Of a DNA stretch of 52,678 bases, positions 25,003 through 35,630 are shown piece by piece; position 1 is the first letter of the stretch, and each line of letters opens with the position of its first letter. The DNA is taken from NCBI RefSeq assembly GCF_000975095.1, contig NZ_BBRD01000001.1:1-52678 (forward strand). Reading direction: 5' to 3'. Made by a program: the position numbers and the translations under genes. This stretch comes from Demequina aestuarii (lineage in GTDB: Bacteria > Actinomycetota > Actinomycetes > Actinomycetales > Demequinaceae). The notes under the pieces were generated by a model. It ran no database searches. It was given only the letters and a program-made list of their open reading frames with translations, and was not told the DNA's origin.

Positions 25003-27948
25003 ATGCACCGAGACACCACCCGTATCGAGTTCCACCGGCAAGGCCGACGCGGCCTCCTGAGATGGGGAGCGCCCCACCGCCCGGCCGAGCCGAGCGAGCC
25101 ACCACGCCAACGTCGACGCAGACGCGGGCTGCAGGCGGGCAGCAGTGCGCTCGCCCTGGCGGTCGTGGCGATGGTCGGCATCACCACCTCGCCCATGGCC
25201 GCGGCCGATGCTGCGACCGGGACGCAGGCCCCCGTGGCGGAGCAGAACGCCGCGGTCGCGCCGCCGCTCTCCACACCCGCAGAGGCCCCCGTCTCGGTTG
25301 CGGTCTCTCCGGGCCTGCCATGCGATGTCTTCGCCACCGGCGGCAACCCGTGCGTGGCGGCGTACAGCACCGTGCGATCCCTCGTCGACGTCTACAGCGG
25401 CCCCCTGTACCGGGTGACGAGGGACTCCGACGGCGTGAGCAGCGACATCGGCCTGCTGAGTTCGGGCTACGCGGACGCTGCCGCACAGGACTCCTTCTGC
25501 CAGGTCACCGTGTGCACCATCGTGGAGCTGTACGACCAATCCGGTCAGGGCAACCACCTCACGATCGCGCCGGTGGGCGAGGCCGGATCGAGCGCGATCG
25601 GCGCTCGCGCCGATGCGCTGCCGATCACGGTCGACGGCCATGACGTGTACGGCATTCAGGTGGAACCCCGGGTGGGCTATCGCCGAGCCATCGGCAATGG
25701 CATGGCCGTCGACGGCCAGCCGGAGTCCATGTACTGGGTTGCGAGCGGGACCATGGCGACCAACGCCTGCTGCTTCGACTTCGGCAACGTGGAGAGGACG
25801 TCCACCAACACCGGCGAAGGGCACATGGACACGCTGATCATGTCGACGTTCTGCGGGGCACCGCCCTGTTCAGGTCGCGGGCCGTGGCTGCAGGCGGACC
25901 TCGAGAATGGCGTGTTCATGGGTGATGGCACCAGCAATCCCGCCAACGTCAGCCAGACAAGCCCGTTCGTGACGGGAGTCCTGCGCAACGACGGCCAGAC
26001 CAGCTTCGCGCTCGACGGAGGTGACGCCACCGAACCGACGCTCGATGCCTTGTTCCAAGGTTCGCTGCCGCCGGGCTACACCCCGATGAAGCAGGAAGGC
26101 GGCATCACCCTCGGCGCGGGAGGAGACAACAGCAATGCGGCCCCGGGCTCCTTCTTCGAGGGCGCGATCACCTCTGGCTACGCCCCTGATGCCAGCGTCG
26201 CTGCCCTGCAGTCGGACATCGCCTCGGTCACTTACACCGGCACCTCGGGAGGCGGACCCGGGGTCGGCATTACGGGACCCGGTGGCAAGTGCGTTGACGT
26301 CTCAGGTGATGACGACGGCCAGGGTGGCGCGGCCATCCAGTTGTGGGACTGCTTGCACGACGCTGTCGACCAGCACTGGCTGCACATTCGCACCACCCCG
26401 ACGGTGCATCTGACTTCTGGTGTCGACGAGTACCCCAACACCCTCAAGACCATGGGCCGGTGCTTGGAGGTGCAGGGCAACACGGTCACCGCTGGCACCC
26501 CCATACAGTTGTGGGACTGCAACGGCCTCGGTGGGCAGGAGTGGTTCCCCCAGAGCGATGGCACGCTGCTCAATCCGCAGTCCGGCCAGTGCCTGACTGC
26601 GCGCAACTCGAGTACAGCCAACGGGACTCGGCTGGAGATCCAGCCGTGCGCCGCCGCAGCCAGCCAACGCTTCATCATCACCCCTGGCCTGCTGTTCCAG
26701 GCCACGCCCATTGACGCTCCGGGCGGCAAGTGCGTCGATGTTCACGGAGCCAATACCGGCACGAACGGAACCTCGGTGGTGGTCGAGGACTGCATGCGCG
26801 AGGCCAACGATCAGAGCTGGTGGTCCACGTCCGACGGCTCGCTGACGACCCTGGGACGCTGCCTTGACATCGTCGGGAACGGCACCACTCCCGGCACTCC
26901 CGTGCAGTTGTACGACTGCAACAGCTCGGGCGGTCAGCAGTGGGTGCAGCAGGATGACGGTTCGCTCCTGAACCCTCAGTCGGGCCTGTGCCTTCATGAC
27001 CCGACGAGCGGCACCACCAACGGCACCGTGCTGACCATCGAGCGATGCGACGGCGCCGCCGCACAGGAGTTCGGAGTCTCGGGCGGCCAGATGGTGTCCG
27101 CTCCTGGCGGCACGTGCATGGACACGGCCGGCAACGATACCTATGGCAATTGGTCTGGCCCTGCCGTTCAACTGTGGGAGTGCATCGAACACGCCGCAGA
27201 TCAGCACTGGATCCACACCAGCGACAACACCGTGGAGACCATGACGCGCTGCCTCGACGTCGCTGGCAACAGCACCGCTCCCGGGACGTCGGTGATCCTG
27301 TTCAACTGCAATGGCGTCGGTGGTCAGGAGTGGATCCAGCAGGCCGACGGGTCCATGCTCAATCCGCCCAGTGGCCTCTGCCTGACGGCTCCAGGCAGCA
27401 CGAACGGCACTCAACTCACCATCGAGGTGTGCTCGGGCGGGTCCCAGCAGAAGTTCGTTCTTCAGGGCACGGCTGCGCTCCAGCCGGACTCCGAGATCTC
27501 CCTGCGTGCCACGACCCCTTGCTGCACGAACGACTTCGTGCGACACCAGTTCGGTGATGCAGTGTTGTCGACCGTGACCGCTGCCTCATCGACGGGCGTC
27601 AAGCAGGACGCGTCATGGACGGTGCGCGCAGGCCTTGCCGACGCGGCCTGCGTTTCGCTGGAGTCTGTCAACTACCCAGGGGGCTACCTGCGTCGACAGG
27701 GAGACACGGTCCATCAGGACCAGGACGACGGCACGGCCCAGTTCGAGACCGATGCGACCTTCTGCCCGGAGCCGGGCGCCGGTGGTCGAGGTGTCTCGCT
27801 GAGGGCGTTTGCCGATCCCACGCTGTACCTGCGTCATTACAACGGCGGCATCTATGCCGCTGCCAACGGCGGCCCAGACCCGTGGGACAGTCCGACGTCA
27901 TGGGCAGACGACGTGACATGGAACCCCGCAGTGGCATGGGCTCCCTGA
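25003..27948 (+). CDS. Secreted alpha-L-arabinofuranosidase (GH54) with CBM13 and CBM42 modules
   Basis: The 981-residue protein has GAGGAG upstream of its ATG. A long basic N-terminus leads to a signal peptide (ALALAVVAMVGITTSPMAAA) near residues 45-70. Residues about 105-415 are a GH54 domain: PCDVFATGGNPCVAAYSTVR, LYDQSGQGNHLTIAP, CCFDFGNVERT (Glu264, probable nucleophile) and GAGGDNS (Asp375, probable acid). Three ricin-type beta-trefoil modules (CBM13) follow at about 423-565, 565-700 and 700-825, each with CxDv...Q.WDC-like repeats. An AbfB-type CBM42 is at about 830-975 (FVRHQF, GGYLRRQG, LYLRHYNGG). It would release arabinose side chains from arabinoxylan or arabinan outside the cell. 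It is separated from the GH43 gene by 56 bp and followed by a terminator. Confidence 0.9.
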   Translation: MHRDTTRIEFHRQGRRGLLRWGAPHRPAEPSEPPRQRRRRRGLQAGSSALALAVVAMVGITTSPMAAADAATGTQAPVAEQNAAVAPPLSTPAEAPVSVAVSPGLPCDVFATGGNPCVAAYSTVRSLVDVYSGPLYRVTRDSDGVSSDIGLLSSGYADAAAQDSFCQVTVCTIVELYDQSGQGNHLTIAPVGEAGSSAIGARADALPITVDGHDVYGIQVEPRVGYRRAIGNGMAVDGQPESMYWVASGTMATNACCFDFGNVERTSTNTGEGHMDTLIMSTFCGAPPCSGRGPWLQADLENGVFMGDGTSNPANVSQTSPFVTGVLRNDGQTSFALDGGDATEPTLDALFQGSLPPGYTPMKQEGGITLGAGGDNSNAAPGSFFEGAITSGYAPDASVAALQSDIASVTYTGTSGGGPGVGITGPGGKCVDVSGDDDGQGGAAIQLWDCLHDAVDQHWLHIRTTPTVHLTSGVDEYPNTLKTMGRCLEVQGNTVTAGTPIQLWDCNGLGGQEWFPQSDGTLLNPQSGQCLTARNSSTANGTRLEIQPCAAAASQRFIITPGLLFQATPIDAPGGKCVDVHGANTGTNGTSVVVEDCMREANDQSWWSTSDGSLTTLGRCLDIVGNGTTPGTPVQLYDCNSSGGQQWVQQDDGSLLNPQSGLCLHDPTSGTTNGTVLTIERCDGAAAQEFGVSGGQMVSAPGGTCMDTAGNDTYGNWSGPAVQLWECIEHAADQHWIHTSDNTVETMTRCLDVAGNSTAPGTSVILFNCNGVGGQEWIQQADGSMLNPPSGLCLTAPGSTNGTQLTIEVCSGGSQQKFVLQGTAALQPDSEISLRATTPCCTNDFVRHQFGDAVLSTVTAASSTGVKQDASWTVRAGLADAACVSLESVNYPGGYLRRQGDTVHQDQDDGTAQFETDATFCPEPGAGGRGVSLRAFADPTLYLRHYNGGIYAAANGGPDPWDSPTSWADDVTWNPAVAWAP

Positions 27949-28004
27949 TCCCGCGCCAGACCGAGGGGGCCACCGAGCCTGTCTCACCGGCTGCGCCGTA
28001 GCGT

Positions 28005-28111
28005 ACGAAGGCCCCCATCCCGGGATCACCGGGGTGGGGGCCTTCGCCCTTGCGAAGGTGAGCGCCCCTACCGCGCTGCCTCCACGACCGCCGGCGAGAA
28101 CGCGTCGAGGT
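28005..28111. repeat. Right copy of the exact 107-bp direct repeat
   Basis: Identical to 18263-18369. Here the repeat runs on without a break into the complete DJ-1/PfpI gene, so this is the native junction of that gene's 3' end and terminator. Confidence 0.97.
28008..28044. terminator. Bidirectional terminator between GH54 and DJ-1/PfpI genes
   Basis: Same hairpin as at 18266-18302 (arms AAGGCCCCCATCCC and GGGGTGGGGGCCTT). It lies 59 bases after the GH54 stop and 23 bases beyond the DJ-1 stop on the other strand, so it can end both convergent transcripts. Confidence 0.88.
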
Positions 28112-28601
28112 CGCCAGGGTTGCGCGAAGTGAGCAGCGTCCAGCCCTCTGCCTCGCAGCGCTTGAGCTCCACGTCCTGCCACGTCGCGCCCGCGTTGCGC
28201 AGGTCCGTCGCGATGGACTCGTAGGACGTCAGGGTCTTGCCGTTCGCAACGTCGGCCTCGGCGAGCAGCCACGGTCCGTGGCAGATGGAGGCAATGGTGC
28301 GTCCATCCGCCGAGAACGCGCGGACCAAGGCGATGGCCGCATCGTCCGTTCGCAGGGTGTCGGCATTGATGGTGCCGCCGGGGATCACGAGCACGGCGTG
28401 GTCGCCCATCTCGACGTCCGCGAGCAGAGTGTCCGGCTCGAAGGTCTCACCGGGGTCCTTGTCGCCCACGAGCGACTGCACGGGGCTGTACTCGGTCGCC
28501 GCGAGCGTCACGGGCACGCCGGCCTCCCGCAGCCCCTCAAGGGGCTTCTTGAGCTCGTCCTGCTCGACTCCATAGTTGGTCGTGATGATCAGTGCGCTCA
28601 T
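28068..28601 (-). CDS. DJ-1/PfpI family protein (class I glutamine amidotransferase-like)
   Basis: The 177-residue protein has AAAGGAGA upstream. The nucleophile elbow ASICHGPWLLAEA has Cys107 followed by His108, and Glu13 (YGVEQDEL) completes the family's usual catalytic set. VLVIPGGTINADTLR is the other hallmark. Length and motifs match the PfpI/YhbO branch, linked to stress and deglycase or protease-like activity; the exact reaction is debated for the family. It is cytoplasmic. Its last 14 codons lie in the 107-bp direct repeat, and a remnant copy of its end lies at 18326-18411. Confidence 0.92.
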   Translation of the reverse strand: MSALIITTNYGVEQDELKKPLEGLREAGVPVTLAATEYSPVQSLVGDKDPGETFEPDTLLADVEMGDHAVLVIPGGTINADTLRTDDAAIALVRAFSADGRTIASICHGPWLLAEADVANGKTLTSYESIATDLRNAGATWQDVELKRCEAEGWTLLTSRNPGDLDAFSPAVVEAAR

Positions 28602-28740
28602 CGCTGTCTCCTTTCGTCGGCGGAGGTTCCGTCCACCCCTCCGTCAACCGCAGATGGCGGCGGGGACATTCCATGGGCGCAGGGGCATCGACGCGCGCGG
28701 GGCCCCGGGAGCACCACGGCACGCGGGGGTGGTGCGTTCG

Positions 28741-28974
28741 TCAGTGGCCGCCGGCAGCGAGGAACATGATGGCGCCCCCGATCGCTGCCGCCGCGATCCC
28801 GAAGCACGTCCAGGCGAGCACGACGCGGCGGGGTGCGACTCGGCCGTCGGCGCCCCGCGCGCCAGGGCCAGCGAGGGCGCGCACGCCGATCGCAAACAGG
28901 CTCGGCAAACCGGCCCCCACGAGGATGCCCAGACCGACGATGTTCGCCAGCGCTCCCCATTCGATGAACTGCAT
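28741..28974 (-). CDS. Small membrane protein next to the phosphate transporter
   Basis: The 77-residue protein starts at the ATG at 28974 with AAGGAG five bases upstream. It has two hydrophobic helices (WGALANIVGLGILVGAGLPS and VVLAWTCFGIAAAAIGGAIM) joined by a basic, Gly-rich loop. It starts 12 bases after the stop of the PiT transporter gene and is surely in the same operon. Small two-helix proteins often accompany PiT genes in actinobacteria. The role is unknown; it may be an accessory subunit. Confidence 0.75.
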   Translation of the reverse strand: MQFIEWGALANIVGLGILVGAGLPSLFAIGVRALAGPGARGADGRVAPRRVVLAWTCFGIAAAAIGGAIMFLAAGGH

Positions 28975-28986
28975 CACGGCTCCTTC

Positions 28987-30303
28987 CTAGCGCCGCTCGG
29001 TGCGATCGCGGGCCTGCGCTCTGCGATGCTGCTCGTCGGCACGGCGCTGCGCCTCACGGTCGAGCCGCCGCGCTTCGCGCCGCGCGCGCCTCTTCGCCCT
29101 CTTGAGGTCCTTGCGCCGGACTCGCATGACGGCGGGGTTGTGGACCGAGACGGACTCGGCCACGTACGCCTCGGGGTCCTCGACGGGGTCCCAGTCGTCG
29201 TTGACGTTGGCGTGATTCACGGGGCGGATGCGCGAGCGCAGGTAGATGAGGCCTGCCACCACGATGAGCACGCCGAACACCACGTAGGAACCGGCTGTGC
29301 CGCCGACCGCGGTGTCGAGCCAGTAGCACAGCGCGCCGACCAGAGCAGCGGAGGGAACGGTGATGAGCCATGACGCGAACATGCGTCCGGCCACCGACCA
29401 CCGCACCGACGCGCCCTTCATGCCCACGCCCGAGCCGAGGATGGAGCCGGTCGCGACGTGAGTGGTCGACAGCGAGTAGCCGAAGTGGCTCGACAGCAGG
29501 ATGACGGCCGCGGACGACGTCTCCGCTGCCATGCCCTGACGAGACGACAGCTCGACCAGCCCCTTGCCCAGCGTGCGGATCACGCGCCAACCGCCCGTGT
29601 AGGTGCCTGCGGCCATCGCCAGCGCGCACGAGAGGATCACCCAGAACGGCACCCCCGAATCCGCAGGCACCGCCCCTGCCGCGATGAGCGCGAGCAGAAT
29701 GATGCCCATCGACTTCTGAGCGTCGTTGGTGCCGTGCGCGAGCGAGACGAGGGAGGCCGACCCGATCTGGCCCCAGCGGAACATCGTGTCGTTGTCCTTC
29801 TCCTCGACGTCTGCGGTGATGCGCGTGACGATCGCTGTGCCGATCGCCGCCACCATGATCGCGACGACGGGAGCAAGCAGTGCGGGGATCAGCACCTTGG
29901 CCGTGAGGCCGCTCCACAGCACGCCGGAGGAGCCCGAGGCGGCGAGCACCGCGCCCACCACTCCGCCCACCAGGGCATGCGAAGAGCTCGACGGGATGCC
30001 GAAGAGCCATGTCAGCAGGTTCCAGACGATGCCGCCGACGAGCCCCGCCAGCACGACCTCGAGCGTGACGATGCGCGCGTCGACGATCCCGGTGGCGATG
30101 GTGGCGGCGACGGTGAGCGACAGGAACGCTCCCACCATGTTGAGCGAGGCAGACAGCAGCACCGCCTGGCGTGGCTTGAGCGCCTTGGTCGCGATCGACG
30201 TGGCCATGGCATTGCCAGTGTCGTGGAACCCGTTGGTGAAGTCGAAGGCGAGCGCTGTCGCGACGACGACGCCCAGGAGGAGAGGGTCATTCACGTCCAC
30301 CAT
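28987..30303 (-). CDS. pit: PiT-family inorganic phosphate transporter
   Basis: The protein has 438 residues from the ATG at 30303 (MVDVNDPLLLGVVVA); upstream ATGs at 30345 and 30357 lack better sites, and none has a clear Shine-Dalgarno. The two PiT signatures are FDFTNGFHDTGNAMATS near the N-terminus and SLAHGTNDAQKSMGII in the middle. About ten membrane helices are predicted, with a cytoplasmic loop between the halves and a highly basic C-terminal tail of about 50 residues rich in Arg. It imports phosphate (or metal phosphate) with a cation gradient. The long basic tail is unusual. It is followed by the small two-helix protein. Confidence 0.92.
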   Translation of the reverse strand: MVDVNDPLLLGVVVATALAFDFTNGFHDTGNAMATSIATKALKPRQAVLLSASLNMVGAFLSLTVAATIATGIVDARIVTLEVVLAGLVGGIVWNLLTWLFGIPSSSSHALVGGVVGAVLAASGSSGVLWSGLTAKVLIPALLAPVVAIMVAAIGTAIVTRITADVEEKDNDTMFRWGQIGSASLVSLAHGTNDAQKSMGIILLALIAAGAVPADSGVPFWVILSCALAMAAGTYTGGWRVIRTLGKGLVELSSRQGMAAETSSAAVILLSSHFGYSLSTTHVATGSILGSGVGMKGASVRWSVAGRMFASWLITVPSAALVGALCYWLDTAVGGTAGSYVVFGVLIVVAGLIYLRSRIRPVNHANVNDDWDPVEDPEAYVAESVSVHNPAVMRVRRKDLKRAKRRARREARRLDREAQRRADEQHRRAQARDRTERR

Positions 30304-30362
30304 TGTGGTGGGTGGATGGACGTCTCGTGACGGGACCCCGGTCATGGGTCCCGTCACTCATC

Positions 30363-30743
30363 TCAGCGCACGTCTCCGTCGACGTAGTACCAGCGCCCCG
30401 CCTCGCTCACGAACCTGCTCGACTCGTGCATCGATCCTGGCGCGCCGGAGTCGTCGTCGAACAGCGCGGTGAAGGTCACGGTCCCGGTCGAGTCGTCCTC
30501 GCCGCCGGCGGTGGCGCCGTGCAGATCGAGACCGCGCCACTGCACATCCTCCAGATCCAGCGACGGCGGCCTGGTCGAGGGGTGCCAGGTGCGCAGCAGG
30601 TAGCCCTCGTCGCGGCGCACGTACGCGGTGTAGCGGGACCGCATCAGCGCCGATGCGCTCGCGGCCTCCCGCTCTCCCCGCAGCAGCGGCCGGCAGCATT
30701 CCGAGTACGGCACTCCCGAGCCGCAGGGGCAGGCGAGTGCCAT
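30363..30743 (-). CDS. YchJ-like protein with SEC-C motif
   Basis: The 126-residue protein starts at the ATG at 30743, which shares one base with the stop of the preceding gene (TGATG), so it is coupled to the threonine aldolase gene. Residues 4-17 are the SEC-C zinc motif CPCGSGVPYSECC. RSRYTAYVRRDEGYLLRTWH and FTALFDDD are typical of the NTF2-like YchJ/UPF0225 family. The biological role of the family is not established. Confidence 0.88.
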   Translation of the reverse strand: MALACPCGSGVPYSECCRPLLRGEREAASASALMRSRYTAYVRRDEGYLLRTWHPSTRPPSLDLEDVQWRGLDLHGATAGGEDDSTGTVTFTALFDDDSGAPGSMHESSRFVSEAGRWYYVDGDVR

Positions 30744-31837
30744 CAGGCCTCGGGGTGCGCGGCTGCGTGGGCGAGTGCGCCCAGCCGAACGCAGTCCTCG
30801 GTACGCGTGTCCCACGAGCACATGAGCCGCACCTCGACGGTCTCGGCGGTAGAGCCAGGCCGCCAGTCGTAGAAGCGGAAGGTCTCGCGAATCGTGCGAG
30901 CCACGGTGCGCGGCATCTCGACGAACACCGCATTGGCCTCCGTGGGCTGCGTGAACCGCAGCACGCCTTCGGCCGCGAGCGGCTCCAGCTCCGCACGCAG
31001 GCAGGTCGCCATGGCGTTGGCGTCAGTCGCATTGCGCTGCCACAGCGGGTCGCCCGCGTCATCACGTGACGTGAGCAGGGCCGTGAGCTGGGCCGAGGCG
31101 AAGCGCATCTTGGAACCCAGCTGCATGGTCGACTTGCGCAGGTGGGGCAGCTCGGCCGCGAGCCGGCCGCGCAGGTCGGGAGCGAGCACGACCACGGCCT
31201 CGGCCCCCATGGCGCCGTTCTTGGTGCCGCCGAGCGACAGCACGTCCGCGCTCGCGCATGCCTCGGCCAGCGACACCCCGAGGGCCGCGGCGGCGTTGGC
31301 GATCCGCGCGCCATCGATGTGGACCCTCATGCCGAGCGCGTGCGCACGGTCGACGAGCGCCTGCAGTGCCTCGAGCTCATAGACGGTGCCGAGCTCGGTG
31401 GACTGCGTCACCGAGAGCACGAGGGGCTGCGCGCGATGCTCATCTCCCAGGTCGCCGGCCCAGGCGTCGAGCGAGGCCGGATCGATGCGGCCGTCCGGCG
31501 CCGGCACCTCGAGAATCTTCAGGCCGCCCACGCGCTCGGGAGCACCGTTCTCGTCCCGGTGGATGTGTGCGTGCTCCGACGCGACGACCCCGCCCCAGCG
31601 CGGCGACAACGCCATGAGCGAGATGACGTTCGCTCCGGTCCCGTTGAACACGGGGAAGCCCAGCGCATGCTCGCCGAACTCCGCCGCCACCGCCGCGTCG
31701 AAGGCGGCCGTTGCCGCATCGGCCCCATACGCGGCGTCGTGTCCGACGTTGACATCAGTCATCGCCGTGATCACTTCCGGGTGCACCGAGGCGTAGTTGT
31801 CCGAGGCGAAGTGCCGGGCGCCCGTGGAGGGGGTCAC
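30743..31837 (-). CDS. Low-specificity L-threonine aldolase
   Basis: The 364-residue protein starts with GTG at 31837, overlapping the stop of the gene before it (GTGA). It is a PLP enzyme cleaving L-threonine or allo-threonine to glycine and acetaldehyde. Motifs are FASDNYASVHPEVI, the glycine-rich AYGADAATA, FNGTGANVISL, HIDGARIANAAAALG (PLP-binding Asp) and LSLGGTKNGAMGAEA with Lys206 as Schiff-base lysine. It is in a coupled three-gene unit with the YgjV-like/acetyltransferase protein and the YchJ-like protein. The glycine it makes could feed the glycine decarboxylase at 37043. Confidence 0.9.
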   Translation of the reverse strand: MTPSTGARHFASDNYASVHPEVITAMTDVNVGHDAAYGADAATAAFDAAVAAEFGEHALGFPVFNGTGANVISLMALSPRWGGVVASEHAHIHRDENGAPERVGGLKILEVPAPDGRIDPASLDAWAGDLGDEHRAQPLVLSVTQSTELGTVYELEALQALVDRAHALGMRVHIDGARIANAAAALGVSLAEACASADVLSLGGTKNGAMGAEAVVVLAPDLRGRLAAELPHLRKSTMQLGSKMRFASAQLTALLTSRDDAGDPLWQRNATDANAMATCLRAELEPLAAEGVLRFTQPTEANAVFVEMPRTVARTIRETFRFYDWRPGSTAETVEVRLMCSWDTRTEDCVRLGALAHAAAHPEA

Positions 31838-32481
31838 GCCGCCGTGACCTCGCGCGCCCAGCGGGCGCCGCTTTGGTGGAAGCCCACGCGGCGCAGGTAG
31901 TCCAGGTCGGTCGCGTCGTGTGGCGCGAGCTCGAGCCGGCGGAAGCCCGCATCGGCCAGCACCTGCGACTTGCGGAAGACGAACTCGCCCGGCGTGAAGT
32001 CGCGGAACCTCTCCTTGACCCAGTCCAGTTCGACGAGCCCCACGCCGTCGCCGAGGTCCCGCACCACCACGACGCCCACGGCCTCGTCGCCGCGCACCAC
32101 GAGGAACGTGTGGCGGGTGCCGCCGGCTGCGGTGCCCGCATCGGCGTCGATGTCGAAGGCCGGCTCGTGGGACTTCACGTCCTCGGCGTGCTCCTCGAGC
32201 ACCCGGCGCAGGAAGGCGTTGTCCGCGTCGACGGCAAGCACCTGGTAGACCGCCTCGTCGTGCGACTCGCGGTAGAGGCGCCTCAGCCAGTAGATGTCGA
32301 TCACGGTGATCGCAAGGTTCATGAATGCGAACGGCCAGATCCCGATGACGCCGTTGTACACAGTGGCGATCAGGGCGCCCGTGAGGTTCATCCACCGGAA
32401 CTTGAGCACGCGCGCCTGCATGAGCGACCAGACGATGAGCAGCGAGCCGGTCCAGCCGATGATTTCGAGGATGATGTCCAT
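31834..32481 (-). CDS. Membrane protein, YgjV-like N-terminus with acetyltransferase-like C-terminus
   Basis: The 215-residue protein starts at the ATG at 32481. The first 75 residues hold two to three membrane helices (IILEIIGWTGSLLIVWSLMQ, NLTGALIATVYNGVIGIWPF, AFMNLAITVIDIYWLRRLY) in the pattern of YgjV-like inner membrane proteins. Residues 80-215 resemble a degenerate GNAT-type fold (TFLVVRGDEAVGVVVVRDLG, then LDYLRRVGFHQSGARW), but this is a weak call. It is the first gene of the coupled unit with threonine aldolase. Confidence 0.65.
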   Translation of the reverse strand: MDIILEIIGWTGSLLIVWSLMQARVLKFRWMNLTGALIATVYNGVIGIWPFAFMNLAITVIDIYWLRRLYRESHDEAVYQVLAVDADNAFLRRVLEEHAEDVKSHEPAFDIDADAGTAAGGTRHTFLVVRGDEAVGVVVVRDLGDGVGLVELDWVKERFRDFTPGEFVFRKSQVLADAGFRRLELAPHDATDLDYLRRVGFHQSGARWAREVTAA

Positions 32482-32543
32482 GCCGCCAAGGGTATGCCCG
32501 GCCGATGCGCGCTCACCTCCACGCCCGGACGTAGGCTGAGCGC

Positions 32544-32927
32544 GTGGAGAGCAGGACGAGCGCGAGGGCCGATGCATGGGTCTGGGCCGTGCGGCTCGCG
32601 AAGACCCGCTCGCAGGCCACGGCCGCATGCCGAGCCGGGCACGTGCGCGTCAACGGCGACCGCGCCAAGGCCTCGACCACGGTGCGCGCGGGCGACCGCG
32701 TCGAGGTGCGCCTCCACGAGCAGATCACGATCGTCGAGGTCCGCCAGCTGCTCGTCAAGCGCGTGAGCGCGCCGATGGCACAGGCGGCCTATGTCGATCA
32801 CAGCCCGCCGCCGCCCCCGCGCGTGGAGCGCCCCGCCACGGTGGGCGCGCGGGATCGCGGTGCGGGGCGGCCCACCAAGCGCGAGCGCCGTCAGCTGGAC
32901 CGGCTGCGAGGCCGCCGCACGCTCTGA
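32544..32927 (+). CDS. S4-domain RNA-binding protein, Hsp15/HslR family
   Basis: The 127-residue protein starts with a GTG at 32544. Residues 9-60 are an S4 domain: RADAWVWAVRLAKTRSQATA, then CRAGHVRVNGDRAKASTTVR and AGDRVEV. The basic C-terminal tail (GRPTKRERRQLDRLRGRR) is typical of HslR, which binds stalled 50S subunits carrying nascent chains. A TAGGCT box ends six bases before the start codon, with no ribosome binding site. The mRNA is therefore probably leaderless. It is divergent from the membrane protein gene. Confidence 0.9.
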   Translation: MESRTSARADAWVWAVRLAKTRSQATAACRAGHVRVNGDRAKASTTVRAGDRVEVRLHEQITIVEVRQLLVKRVSAPMAQAAYVDHSPPPPPRVERPATVGARDRGAGRPTKRERRQLDRLRGRRTL

Positions 32928-33082
32928 CGGCCCGCTGCCCACGTAGCCGACACGCGCATCGGCCGCATTCCCGCTGCCGTCCACCGCCGGCCACTGCCCG
33001 CACCGGGCGCAGGTGTCGCTCTATGTGCGGTGCTCGGTGCAATCGCGCACGGAATTCGACACTTGCGCGGTTGGGGGCAGGG

Positions 33083-35560
<2,478 letters not shown>

Positions 35561-35630
35561 GGAGTAGGACCTCTGTCCACGCGCGGCAAGAATTCACACG
35601 GTCGACACAAAGCGAGCCGCGTGGTGAGGG

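Larger units (their letters stand above)
18370..28004 (+). mobile_element. Arabinoside utilisation cassette between exact direct repeats
   Basis: This 9.6-kb unit contains a promoter, a LacI regulator, a binding protein, two permeases, GH1, GH43 and GH54, all on one strand. It is bounded by identical 107-bp direct repeats. No transposase or integrase is present. The structure fits insertion by recombination at the terminator/DJ-1 end, or a tandem duplication with replacement, and predicts loss of the whole unit by recombination between the repeats. Calling it mobile is inference from the repeats. Confidence 0.6.
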
